64,000 bases of DNA from Ornithinibacillus halotolerans (GCF_014637405.1 NZ_BMEY01000002.1:138030-202029), one strand, 5' to 3'. Shown: positions 24,606 to 33,309, numbered from the stretch's first letter. Translations and numbers: made by a program. The notes: generated from the letters alone by a model not told the origin.

Positions 24606-25616
24606 ATGGGAGAAGAGAGAATATTAGAAGTAAAAAACTTGAAAAAGCATTTTAATTTAGGAAAAGACCGCGTTCTCAAGGCCGTAAATGATGTGACATT
24701 CCATATTAATAAAGGGGAAACATTTGGATTAGTTGGTGAATCTGGATGTGGAAAGTCAACAATCGGTCGGACTATTATTAGTCTCTATCAAAAAACCGCT
24801 GGAGATGTTATTTTCGATGGGCAAAACGTACATGACCTTTCGGAAAAAGAAATGTTTAAGCTACGTCAAAAAATGCAAATGATTTTTCAGGATCCTTATG
24901 CATCTTTAAACCCTCGTTCTACGGTTCGCGAAGTAATTTCGGAGCCAATGGAAGTTCATCACCTTTATAAATCGAAAAAAGAACAAAATGAACGTGTCTA
25001 CCAATTATTAGAAGAAGTTGGATTAAACCGTGATCACGCCAACCGTTATCCCCACGAGTTTAGTGGTGGTCAACGCCAGCGAATCGGCATTGCTCGAGCA
25101 CTAGCATTAGATCCGGATTTTATTATTGCGGATGAGCCAATTTCTGCTCTTGACGTATCGGTACAAGCACAGGTTGTCAATCTATTAAAGGAATTACAAG
25201 AGGAAAAAGGATTGACCTTCTTATTCATCGCCCATGATTTGTCGATGGTTAAACAAATATCCGACCGAATTGGCGTGATGTATCTTGGCAATATGATGGA
25301 GTTAACCGTAAGTGAGAGTTTATACGAGAATCCACTCCATCCATATACACAAGCATTATTATCGGCTATCCCGATTCCCGACCCAGATATCGAGGAATCA
25401 AGGGAGCGAATTATTTTAGAAGGGGAATTACCAAGCCCAATTAACCCACCAAGTGGCTGCGTATTCCGTACCCGCTGCCCATTTGCGATGGATATTTGTA
25501 GTCAAGAAAAACCAGCCTGGCAAGAAGTAGAAACGAACCACTTCGTCGCCTGTCATTTATACAATGAAGATGTGAAAAAAACTAAAAAGCCAGAAATGGT
25601 TGTGAATATAAAGTAG
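24606..25616 (+). CDS. ykfD: Peptide ABC transporter ATPase (DppF/YkfD-like)
   Basis: 336 residues from the ATG at 24606, with Walker [12 protein letters not shown] signature FSGGQRQR, Walker [13 protein letters not shown], and a C-terminal oligopeptide-ATPase domain ([16 protein letters not shown]). It is the natural partner of DppD, giving the transporter two different ATPases. The earlier in-frame ATG at 24570 lies inside ykfC and lacks a ribosome site; GGGGG about 8 bases before 24606 decides the start. Last gene of the operon. Confidence 0.93.
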   Translation: MGEERILEVKNLKKHFNLGKDRVLKAVNDVTFHINKGETFGLVGESGCGKSTIGRTIISLYQKTAGDVIFDGQNVHDLSEKEMFKLRQKMQMIFQDPYASLNPRSTVREVISEPMEVHHLYKSKKEQNERVYQLLEEVGLNRDHANRYPHEFSGGQRQRIGIARALALDPDFIIADEPISALDVSVQAQVVNLLKELQEEKGLTFLFIAHDLSMVKQISDRIGVMYLGNMMELTVSESLYENPLHPYTQALLSAIPIPDPDIEESRERIILEGELPSPINPPSGCVFRTRCPFAMDICSQEKPAWQEVETNHFVACHLYNEDVKKTKKPEMVVNIK

Positions 25617-25622
25617 AAGATG

Positions 25623-25664
25623 AAAAGGTTGTCGCGCGATGGTGGGGCAACCTTTTTAATTTTT
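25623..25664 (+). terminator. Terminator of the dpp-ykf operon
   Basis: AAAAGGTTGTC pairs with GGCAACCTTTT, followed by a T-rich run. It starts 7 bases after ykfD. Confidence 0.85.
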
Positions 25665-25790
25665 CAAGGTGACATTGCCCATCCTTTTAAAACAATAGAT
25701 TTAAAATTCTAGTTCTATTATTTTTACCAACTGTATAAGTTTAATAGTAGGAATGCTAGATATGAAAAATCTGTAGAGGGAGGGTGCCTT

Positions 25791-26924
25791 TTGAAAAAAC
25801 AGAAATATACGATGAAGCACATTCAAAAATTAAAAAAGAAAAAAAGTTCCACTAAGCAACTTCACCACCGTTTTGCAACGAAAAAAAGTCCAAAGCCAAA
25901 AATGTCACCGAAAGGGCGCTTCGAATGGAAATGGCCAGCAACATTTGTCATCGGCTTGTCATTTATTATTCTAGCTGTTCCAACCTTGATTGTTTTACCG
26001 TTCATTTCCAATAATGAAGTTCATTCAAAATCAGTGGATCAGCCGCCAAAATACGAAGAGGTATTGGCAGAAGAATCGGCAGTTGAAGTTGCGGTCATGC
26101 GAACACAGACTGACCAAATCGAAAATGTTCCACTAGAGACTTATGTCTCCGGAGTTGTTGCTTCCGAGATGCCAATTGAGTTTGAAAAGGAAGCATTAAA
26201 AGCACAAGCACTTGCAGCTAGAACCTATATTGTCAATAAAATGTTGTACCAAGAAGAAAATGCAGACTCAGACGTAACCGACACCATATTCGATCAAGTA
26301 TATAAGAATGACACCGAGCTTCGTGCCAAATGGGGAGCAAACTACAACAAAAATATGGAGAAAATTAGCCAGGCCGTGTCAGAAACAAAAGGGCAAATTA
26401 TTACTTATAATGAAAAGCCAATTGATCCACAGTTCTTCTCAACTAGTAACGGCTTCACGGAGAACTCCGAAGATTACTATATAACGGAAATCCCATATTT
26501 ACGAAGTGTGCCAAGCCCGTGGGATGAAATCTCGCCTTACTATGTCGACCAAGAAACATTTACATTTGAACAAGTGGAAGCGGCTCTCGACATCGATTTA
26601 CCAGATAATGAGAATTTAGTAATCGAATCCACTCGAACAGAAAGTAATCGGATAGCCGAATTAAATCTAGCTGGCAACCAATTTACAGGGCGAGAAGTAA
26701 GAGAGAAACTAGAATTACGCTCGAACGACTTTACAATTGAACAAAAAGATAATTATCTCATCTTTACAACACGCGGAAACGGCCACGGCGTCGGCATGAG
26801 CCAATACGGCGCAAACGGCATGGCCCAAGAAGGAAAAACATACGAAGACATTATCAAATACTACTATAAAGACGTAGAAATCACGACACTAGACATCGCC
26901 GCCCCAGCATTAGTAATGAAGTAG
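25791..26924 (+). CDS. spoIID: Stage II sporulation protein D
   Basis: A membrane-anchored lytic transglycosylase of the engulfment complex in the mother cell. 377 residues. A basic cytoplasmic N-terminus (about 55 residues, many Lys) precedes a TM helix (~56-77), then the SpoIID domain with the conserved VVASEMPIEFEKEALKAQAL block holding the catalytic Glu, and a C-terminal GHGVGMSQYGANGMA motif. TTG 25791 has AGAGGGAGGG about 6 bases upstream. The N-terminal extension is longer than in B. subtilis. A sigma-E promoter is expected but I could not identify one with confidence. Confidence 0.95.
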   Translation: MKKQKYTMKHIQKLKKKKSSTKQLHHRFATKKSPKPKMSPKGRFEWKWPATFVIGLSFIILAVPTLIVLPFISNNEVHSKSVDQPPKYEEVLAEESAVEVAVMRTQTDQIENVPLETYVSGVVASEMPIEFEKEALKAQALAARTYIVNKMLYQEENADSDVTDTIFDQVYKNDTELRAKWGANYNKNMEKISQAVSETKGQIITYNEKPIDPQFFSTSNGFTENSEDYYITEIPYLRSVPSPWDEISPYYVDQETFTFEQVEAALDIDLPDNENLVIESTRTESNRIAELNLAGNQFTGREVREKLELRSNDFTIEQKDNYLIFTTRGNGHGVGMSQYGANGMAQEGKTYEDIIKYYYKDVEITTLDIAAPALVMK

Positions 26925-26929
26925 AAGGT

Positions 26930-26960
26930 AGCTCTCCATGGAGATGGAGGGCTGTTTTTT
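26930..26960 (+). terminator. Terminator after spoIID
   Basis: AGCTCTCCAT pairs with ATGGAGGGCT (one G-U pair) around GGAG, followed by six T. Confidence 0.88.
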
Positions 26961-26982
26961 GTATAGGAAGTAGAATGAAGGT

Positions 26983-27385
26983 AAATCTGCCAATCTAGGC
27001 TGTAATCGCCCATAAAAGTGGTGAATCTGCCAAACTGGATTGTAATCGCCCGAAATTTGGGGTGAATCTTCCAAACTGGGTTGTAATCGCCCGGAAAGGT
27101 GGGGTGAATCTTCCAAACTGGGTTGTAATCGCCCGGAAATTGGGGTGAATCTGCCAAACTGGGTTGTAATCGCCCGGAAAGGTGGTAAATCTGCCAAACG
27201 AGGCTGTAATCGCCCGTAAAAGTAGCGAATCTGCCAAACGAGGCTGTAATCGCCCGTAAAAGTAGCGAATCTGCCAAACCGGGCTGTAATCGACCATAAA
27301 CGAGATAAATCTGCCAAACTGGGCTACAATCGCCCCAAAAAGTGAATTAATCACCCAAACTCGGCATATAATCACCCAAACCAAT
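26983..27385. repeat. Family B tandem array, about 10 dimers of 40 bp
   Basis: Each dimer has AATCTGCCAAACtgggttg followed by TAATCGCCCggaaaggtgg-type sequence, so the basic half unit is (T/A)AATCnnCC. It lies between spoIID and spoIIQ. Units at the right end lose G (AATCACCCAAAC) and grade into a C-rich tail to about 27470. Overlapping minus-strand frames are open in several phases but repeat out of frame and lack ribosome sites, so they are not genes. Confidence 0.9.
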
Positions 27386-27560
27386 CATCGACTCCCCCCA
27401 ACCATTCTACTAATCTCCACTACCGCCACCCAAAAATCTCCGGTAAAACGCTTAATATCCCCAATAATAAATAAAAAATGCATGAAATCTTAAAAAAAGT
27501 GATAGAAGATGTATAGATTTTCTCTTTTCTGTTCAGAATGGTTGTTGAGGTGATGATTTA

Positions 27561-28439
27561 ATGAAAGAGGAAAACAGAGCACCAAAAAAAGGTGCCAAAT
27601 CAATTTTTCGTAAAAAATGGTTTTTCCCTGCAGTATACTTAACGATTGCTGCACTTTTATTAGCGGCGGTTATCTGGTATCAAAATATTGACAATCAACT
27701 ACCAGATGCAGGGAACGAAGCGGGGGACAATTATACTCCACATCCACATGATGGGGATGCTGCACCAGTAATGGATCCACAGGAAATTGTGAAGATGCCT
27801 GTAGGTGACCAAGAAAAAGCGCAAATCGTAACAAAATTCTATGATTACGATGCATCCCAGGAAGACCAGGAAAGTGCACTGATTCTTCATAACAACCGCT
27901 ATTATCAAAGTACAGGTGTTGATATCGTCTACCCTGATGGTGAGGCATTTGATGTACTTGCAGCATTAAGCGGAACTGTTGTGGACACGAAGGAAGATCC
28001 TTTACTAGGTAATGTCGTTATTCTATCACATGGTAATGATGTAACAACGTATTATGCTAGTCTAGGAGAAGTTGCTGTAAATCCTGGCGATGAAGTCAAG
28101 CAAGGCGATGTTTTAGGAACAGCTGGTGAGAATATCTTTGGGAAGAACAATGGAAAACATGTTCACTTTGAAATTAGAAAAGATGAACAAGTATATAACC
28201 CAGAAGAATTCTTTAATCAACCAGTAAGTAAGCTTGATGAAAGTGATGCAGAAGATGTTTCAGAAGAAGAAGATACATCTAGCATTACATCAGAAGAAGT
28301 AGATTCTGAAAATGTGAATGAGGAAGAAAACGAGAGTTCTGAAAGTGACTCTGAAGACGAAGCGAATAACTCTTCCGATAACGGAGACAATGAAGGATCC
28401 GATGAATCAGAAGGTACAGACGCGGAATCAAATGAGTAA
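27561..28439 (+). CDS. spoIIQ: Stage II sporulation protein Q
   Basis: A forespore membrane protein that pairs with SpoIIIAH in the engulfment channel. 292 residues: short cytoplasmic part, TM helix (~20-40) and an M23/LytM domain (~105-215). The first zinc ligand His is replaced by Ser117 (STGVD) while Asp121 and the HVH pair (200, 202) remain, the same degeneracy as in B. subtilis SpoIIQ, so it is probably not a peptidase. An unusually acidic Ser/Glu/Asp tail fills residues ~222-292. RBS GAGGTGATG. Expected sigma-F promoter not resolved. Confidence 0.93.
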   Translation: MKEENRAPKKGAKSIFRKKWFFPAVYLTIAALLLAAVIWYQNIDNQLPDAGNEAGDNYTPHPHDGDAAPVMDPQEIVKMPVGDQEKAQIVTKFYDYDASQEDQESALILHNNRYYQSTGVDIVYPDGEAFDVLAALSGTVVDTKEDPLLGNVVILSHGNDVTTYYASLGEVAVNPGDEVKQGDVLGTAGENIFGKNNGKHVHFEIRKDEQVYNPEEFFNQPVSKLDESDAEDVSEEEDTSSITSEEVDSENVNEEENESSESDSEDEANNSSDNGDNEGSDESEGTDAESNE

Positions 28440-28447
28440 AAAGAAAG

Positions 28448-28480
28448 AATCCTAGCAAATTAAAATGCTAGGATTTTTTT
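28448..28480 (+). terminator. Terminator after spoIIQ
   Basis: AATCCTAGCA pairs perfectly with TGCTAGGATT, followed by TTTTT. Confidence 0.9.
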
Positions 28481-28724
28481 GTTTGTTTCTACTATTATCG
28501 ACACTTAATGCTTGCTAATACTGGGGTTTTACAGGATTTAACATTTCTTTGCTAAGAAATATGTCGAACGATTATACCTTTTTTTGATAGATTATTATGT
28601 TACTATTAAATTGTTAGAAAACACTAGAATTTAATATATTACAACTTAAGATTACGATAATTTACTTTTAAATATGACATGTTGCTCGAATGATCGGATT
28701 TAGCAAATGGTTGAAAGGACGGAA

Positions 28725-29762
28725 TTGCAAGAAATGAATAATTCAGACATAGGCCTCATCCCGGAGTACATGACAGATATCACTGACAAAATCGAATTAA
28801 CTATGGAGCAAGTGATGTTACTAGTTTCTCAAGAACATAGTGAACAGGAGGCATTAGATTTAATAAGAAAATATTGCCTTCAATCAACATCGGTTGATGT
28901 ACAGAAAAAAGGGTTGGAATTTCTATATATGAATGGTTTTTACCAAGACTTAGAAATTTTAATCGCCAAAAATAGGGAATCTCTATTTGATGCAAATCGT
29001 AAATGGGCTGAAGTATATCAAATCATGCTAGATCGCCGTAAAAGGAAATACCCAATGTGGGAATTACGAAGACGGCTAGGAAATATTCAATCCCCAGACC
29101 CAGAATTAACATGCTTAATCGAACTTAGTATAGTGGATACGTACAATAGTGAACTAGAGTTTGGAATGATTGGCAACTTTTTAGAAAAACAACAACAACT
29201 TTTTGATCAAATAGAAGATAATTTTATCTTAACTAGTTTTAACCTACGATTGTATCAAAAATTATTTATGTATTATTGGAAACGTAATGAATTGATTATG
29301 GCCAGAAAATATGCCTTCCGCGCATTAAATCAAACAAATAGCCCGCACACGAAAGTTGGGTTAAATATAAATTTAAGTTTAACCTATACGTTTGAAACGT
29401 ACTACCAAGCAATGTACCACCTTAAGGAAGCTCTGAAAATTTCCAAAGCAAATAATATGACGAAGATGATCCATTCTATTGAACAAAGAAATATGCCCTT
29501 TATCGCTGCTCATTTTAAGCGTACAACTGGAGTAAGTTCCACTGATATTAGTGAACAAGCCCATATAGAAATTGCTAGGGGAAATAATGAAAAAGCAATT
29601 ACATTATTGGAGGATATTTATCATACAAGTCCATTTCGTATGTATTATATGGGACTTGCGAAACAAGACAAAAATATATTATCTGAATCCTGTAGCATGT
29701 TTGTCGAAAGAAGTGACTACTTCTTTAGTCGATTACCAATGAATGCTATCAAGAATCTTTAA
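28725..29762 (+). CDS. AimR-like TPR peptide-pheromone receptor without the usual DNA-binding N-terminus
   Basis: About 346 residues of helical repeats resembling the TPR part of AimR, the arbitrium receptor of SPbeta-type phages. From memory of that protein, the block with LIRKYCL, GLEFLYMNGFYQDLEILI and the WELRRRLGNIQSPDPEL stretch aligns with its EYELMKDYCL...KRLGKLNIKTPEM region. AimR has roughly 40 further N-terminal residues forming a helix-turn-helix; here fewer than 35 residues precede the TPRs and the upstream DNA has stops in all frames. GAAAGGA favours the TTG at 28725; ATG 28707 has no ribosome site. A small secreted-peptide gene follows 38 bases later. No phage genes nearby. Confidence 0.75.
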   Translation: MQEMNNSDIGLIPEYMTDITDKIELTMEQVMLLVSQEHSEQEALDLIRKYCLQSTSVDVQKKGLEFLYMNGFYQDLEILIAKNRESLFDANRKWAEVYQIMLDRRKRKYPMWELRRRLGNIQSPDPELTCLIELSIVDTYNSELEFGMIGNFLEKQQQLFDQIEDNFILTSFNLRLYQKLFMYYWKRNELIMARKYAFRALNQTNSPHTKVGLNINLSLTYTFETYYQAMYHLKEALKISKANNMTKMIHSIEQRNMPFIAAHFKRTTGVSSTDISEQAHIEIARGNNEKAITLLEDIYHTSPFRMYYMGLAKQDKNILSESCSMFVERSDYFFSRLPMNAIKNL

Positions 29763-29800
29763 ACATAAAGATTTAATTGTAATGAGGGAGGAGGAATAAG

Positions 29801-29917
29801 ATGGAAAAATTAAAAACTTTTGCTACAATATTTATCTTAGCTTTTGTATTAATTTTCACTTTCGTTTCACCTACTAGCTCATTATTCGCAGACCCAGATT
29901 ATGGGGAATTAGATTAA
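29801..29917 (+). CDS. Small secreted pre-peptide, candidate pheromone of the AimR-like receptor
   Basis: A 38-codon gene with an excellent ribosome site (GGGAGGAGG about 6 bases upstream). The product has a basic start (MEKLK), a hydrophobic core of about 17 residues and a signal-peptidase-type site after SSLFA, leaving DPDYGELD. This architecture (receptor, then tiny exported pre-peptide on the same transcript) is that of RRNPP systems such as AimR/AimP, Rap/Phr and PlcR/PapR. The mature peptide would be short and acidic. Its link to the upstream receptor is inferred from position. A terminator follows at once, closing a two-gene unit. Confidence 0.7.
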   Translation: MEKLKTFATIFILAFVLIFTFVSPTSSLFADPDYGELD

Positions 29918-29947
29918 ATATTCATTTTAGATTCTAAATTTAAACGA

Positions 29948-29988
29948 AAAGCCTATACATATCTTTGTATAGGTTTTTTCTTTTTTTA
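29948..29988 (+). terminator. Terminator after the small-peptide gene
   Basis: AAGCCTATACA pairs with TGTATAGGTT around a short loop, followed by a long T-rich run. Confidence 0.9.
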
Positions 29989-30420
29989 TAACCATATGTA
30001 GGAAAATTCTAAATAAAATAAAAAAACTTCTTGTCCATCTGTCTTTCCACTCAATTTTATTCATATTCTGCCACTTACGATAATAAAATGTTACAAACCA
30101 AGCAGTTAGTCAAGTCTGAGGTGAGAGCTTAAGTGGCTCTTTATATTGCACCATATTTGCTTGATTACATATTGTTCGTGAAAAAATTCTATTGTTAACA
30201 TTCATCATGGTCTATTCGTATCGTTGTATTTACTATATGTCCAACACCTCATTACATATGTAACTCAACTCCTATAGAATCTACAACACAAAGCCACGTC
30301 TATCCAATCTTAATGGAATGGATGAGATTGGATATCGAAAAATGATCATTTGGCCATTTTTCGAATCACCTAGTCTCGTGAACAGCACCTCAGAAATATT
30401 CAACTAGGGAGGCGAAAGGT
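29989..30420. other. Leader region of spoIIID with two adjacent perfect hairpins
   Basis: Mostly AT-rich with no supported gene. TATCCAATCT (30301-30310) pairs with AGATTGGATA (30325-30334), and TCGAAAAATG (30335-30344) with CATTTTTCGA (30355-30364). Each is a 10-bp perfect stem and they touch, ending about 55 bases before the spoIIID start. Neither has a T run. A GTCTATT/TACTATAT pair near 30210-30238 is too poor a sigma-E match to call. Confidence 0.6.
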
Positions 30421-30696
30421 GTGCACGATTACATCAAAGAGAGAACAATTAAAATTGGCGAACATCTCATTGAAACACGGAAAACCGTTCGAGTGATAGC
30501 CAAAGAATTTGGTGTTTCAAAAAGCACAGTTCATAAAGATCTGACAGAACGATTACCAGAAATTAACCCAGAATTAGCCCAGAAAGTAAAAGAAATACTA
30601 GAGTATCACAAATCCATCCGGCACCTACGAGGAGGAGAAGCAACCCGCAAAAAATACAAAGCGGGCGAAGAAACCAAAGCAACAACCGTACAGTAA
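30421..30696 (+). CDS. spoIIID: Sporulation transcription factor SpoIIID
   Basis: A 91-residue mother-cell DNA-binding regulator acting between sigma-E and sigma-K. The helix-turn-helix is at about residues 20-45 (VIAKEFGVSKSTVHKDLTER) and the basic C-terminal part (RHLRGGEATRKKYK) matches family members closely. The start is GTG at 30421 after GGGAGGCGAAAGG. In B. subtilis mbl follows directly; here a NERD gene and two repeat arrays intervene. Confidence 0.97.
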   Translation: MHDYIKERTIKIGEHLIETRKTVRVIAKEFGVSKSTVHKDLTERLPEINPELAQKVKEILEYHKSIRHLRGGEATRKKYKAGEETKATTVQ

Positions 30697-30784
30697 ATGG
30701 TGATCTCATCTTCTTTAAGGAGGTGAATAGTAGAAAATACTTAAACTGGCATGGAAATGGTAAAGAAATCTGTCAAAGCAAGAC

Positions 30785-30816
30785 AAAAAGCGCACCAGGG
30801 TTTAGGTGCGTTTTTT
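30785..30816 (+). terminator. Terminator after spoIIID
   Basis: An A-rich arm and CGCACC (30791-30796) pair with GGTGCG (30805-30810) and TTTTTT. Confidence 0.85.
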
Positions 30817-30894
30817 GGTTTGGTTGGATTTAACCTGAGGCGGGGTGGTTTAGTTTATCTGCCAGCCAGGCTTATGTGCTGGGGTGTAGTGTAA

Positions 30895-31258
30895 TCTTAA
30901 TCTGCCGAAATCGGTGAAAATCTTCCAAAACTGTGATGTAATCTGCCGAACTTGGTGATAATCGTCCAAAAGTGGTTGAAATCAGCCGAAATTAGTGATA
31001 ATCGTCCAAACTGTGTTGTAATCAGCCGAAATCGTTGAAAATCGTCCAAACTGTGTTGAAATCAGCCGAACTCGGAGATAATCTTCCAAACGTGGTTGAA
31101 ATCAGCCGAAATCGTTGAAAATCGTCCAAACTGTGATGTAATCAGCCGAACTCGGAGATAATCTTCCAAACGTGGTTGAAATCAGCCGAAATTGGAGATA
31201 ATCTTCCAAATAATAGTGTAATCGCTCAAAATCTCAGCTAATTCACCCCAAATATAAT
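30895..31258. repeat. Family B tandem array left of the NERD gene
   Basis: About nine dimers of roughly 40 bp, alternating AATCnTCCAAACnGTGnTG and AATCAGCCGAAATCGTTGA types. The left edge (30817-30895) is G-rich and contains decayed units such as TTATCTGCC; the right edge drifts to AATTCACCCC. Its dominant unit sequence differs from the array right of the NERD gene, so each array has been homogenised separately. Confidence 0.88.
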
Positions 31259-31275
31259 GTAACCATTAACCAATT

Positions 31276-32304
31276 TTAACTTTGAAAAATATTTCTCTTC
31301 ATAGGGAAATTAAGTTCTTGAGGATATTCTTCCAATTTAGGAGCCAGGTATTTCCTACCTAAATTTTTACCGCTGTATCTAAGATTCATGGAGTTCAGTA
31401 AACGATACACCACTTTAGGGGAATCAATCTGAAGTAACTCTCTACACTCTCTGTTTGTAATAGTTGGCTTATGTAGGAGAAAATAATCTAGGATTTTCTG
31501 TTCATGAGCAAGTTTATTCTTTTTACCACAATTTGAACAATGCCAGGTTCTACTGCTGTAAATTAAAGGATAGTGATCGCAGTTATTACATACAATTCCT
31601 CTTACTAAATATTGATTAGTAATACCATATTTACTTAAATAATCAGGTTTATAAGGGGTATGACTTTTACGAAGCATGTGATTCAACTTAGTAATAGTCG
31701 CTTGGTTTACAATCGGTTTGGTGTAGTTAGTGTAATGTTGATCAAATATCGAAGGTAAATTATCGAGATGAATGAATTTATTTTGGATTTCATTTGATTC
31801 ACCTTTATAGGTTAAGATGGTTGAGGAATTGCTTAGGACTGCAATTGTTTCAATTGGTATAGGCGGGAAGCGATGTTTTTGAAGCCAACTTGCAAGTTGT
31901 AACTTTTGGTTATTTGCTTGCAATACAGGACTTTTAAATCCCTTTTTCTTAGAACCATCATTTTGCGTAGTTTGATGGGTGCTAGGATCATATTCAACTT
32001 CGCTTTTCCAGTTTTTTGTTTCTAAAATTAATAGGAACGTGCTGGTAACAATAAGGGTATCCATTTGGAAGTGGTAGGGGCCGAGTCGTAGTCGTAGCCC
32101 TCGGAAAAGATGTGCGTTTTTATGGGGGTAAATTGAAACCATATAGTCAGTATACTTTTCACCTTGAAAACCTGCAACTTCATTAGAAAAATCATTGAGT
32201 AGTACTTGATTGTTTCGATACTGTGGTTTCAAAGCTCTAAACAATGCCTCAAAACATAGAATATTGTACGGCTTGTACCGTTTTAAATGCACTATGGTAC
32301 TCAA
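31276..32304 (-). CDS. NERD (nuclease-related) domain protein with zinc ribbon
   Basis: 342 residues. The NERD domain covers about residues 45-160 with the expected acidic/lysine residues Glu49 (GEK), Asp82 (QMDTL) and Glu95-x-Lys97 (ILETKNW), a PD-(D/E)xK-like nuclease core. A zinc ribbon follows with Cys239, Cys242, Cys256 and Cys259, then a C-terminal winged-helix-like stretch (LHKPTITNRECRELL). The TTG at 32304 has AAGGAGTG 7 bases upstream. It is the only minus-strand gene between spoIID and fabZ and lies between two family B arrays, splitting the spoIIID-mbl pair. DNA processing is plausible, but no substrate is known for this family. Confidence 0.85.
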   Translation of the reverse strand: MSTIVHLKRYKPYNILCFEALFRALKPQYRNNQVLLNDFSNEVAGFQGEKYTDYMVSIYPHKNAHLFRGLRLRLGPYHFQMDTLIVTSTFLLILETKNWKSEVEYDPSTHQTTQNDGSKKKGFKSPVLQANNQKLQLASWLQKHRFPPIPIETIAVLSNSSTILTYKGESNEIQNKFIHLDNLPSIFDQHYTNYTKPIVNQATITKLNHMLRKSHTPYKPDYLSKYGITNQYLVRGIVCNNCDHYPLIYSSRTWHCSNCGKKNKLAHEQKILDYFLLHKPTITNRECRELLQIDSPKVVYRLLNSMNLRYSGKNLGRKYLAPKLEEYPQELNFPMKRNIFQS

Positions 32305-32384
32305 TACTTTTCACTCCTTAATTATTTCTTGAATTATATATTCGACAAAATTAGTTAAAATCCTTTTTTTCTTAGTTTAGAAGT

Positions 32385-33130
32385 TATCCGAACTCCAGGA
32401 TAATCTGCCAAACCCGCGCGTAATCGCCCGAACTCCGAGATAATCTTCCAAACCCGCGCGTAATCGCCCAAACTTCAGGCTAATCTTCCAAACCCGCGCG
32501 TAATCGCCCGAACTCCGAGATAATCTTCCAAACCCGCGTGTAATCGCCCGAACTCCGAGATAATCTTCCAAACCCGCGCGTAATCGCCCAAACTTCAGGC
32601 TAATCTGCCAAACCCGCGTGTAATCGCCCAAACTTCGAGATAATCTTCCAAACCCGCGTGTAATCGCCCGAACTCCGAGATAATCTGCCAAACCCGCGTG
32701 TAATCGCCCAAACTTCGAGATAATCTTCCAAACCCGCGTGTAATCGCCCGAACTCCGAGATAATCTTCCAAACCCGCGCGTAATCGCCCGAACTCCGAGA
32801 TAATCTTCCAAACCCGCGCGTAATCGCCCAAACTTCAGGCTAATCTGCCAAACCCGCGTGTAATCGCCCGAACTCCGAGATAATCTTCCAAACCCGCGCG
32901 TAATCGCCCAAACTTCAGGCTAATCTTCCAAACCCGCGTGTAATCGCCCGAACTCCGAGATAATCTGCCAAATCCGCGTGTAATCGCCCGAACTCCAGGC
33001 AAATCTTCCAAACCCGCGTGTAATCGCCCGAACTCCGAGATAATCTTCCAAACCCGCGTGTAATCGCCCAAACTTCAGGATAATCTGCTAAATCCGCGCA
33101 TAATCACCCAAACTCACGGCTAATCACCCA
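32385..33130. repeat. Family B tandem array right of the NERD gene, about 37 half units
   Basis: An almost perfect 20-bp period with two alternating types: TAATC(T/G)TCCAAACCCGCG(C/T)G and TAATCGCCC(G/A)AACT(C/T)CGAGA or its TTCAGGC variant. Over 700 bp with very few indels points to recent amplification. The right end decays through AATCACCCAA into a stretch (33125-33180) with no G at all. Minus-strand frames encoding GRLSRSSGDYTR-like repeats are a by-product of the 20/40-bp period. Confidence 0.95.
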
Positions 33131-33309
33131 ACCCCCACACCAAATCCCCCCATCCCACTCCTATTCCCCAACCCACCTCCACTTAAACAAAATTAAAATT
33201 GCTTTTTTGATAATTTTGCAGTTTAATGTAGAATTTTGTGGTATTATAATGTATAAGGAGCATTGTGTTTTTTAACAGGTGCGGAAAGTTTCTTGCGAGG
33301 AGGATTTTG

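Noticed and set aside
26864-27384. Three overlapping minus-strand frames of 129-137 residues through a family B array
   Set aside because: They overlap one another and the spoIID end, repeat the same sequence in different phases, and lack ribosome sites.
28707-28724. ATG at 28707 as start of the AimR-like gene
   Set aside because: No ribosome site precedes it; GAAAGGA lies just downstream and suits the TTG at 28725. The choice does not restore a DNA-binding region.
30210-30238. Sigma-E promoter of spoIIID
   Set aside because: GTCTATT is acceptable, but the -10 sequence TACTATAT matches the consensus too poorly.
32377-33071. Minus-strand open frames through the family B array encoding GRLSRSSGDYTR-type repeats
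   Set aside because: The 20/40-bp period is not a multiple of three, the same peptide is read in several frames, and no ribosome site was seen. They are products of the repeat.
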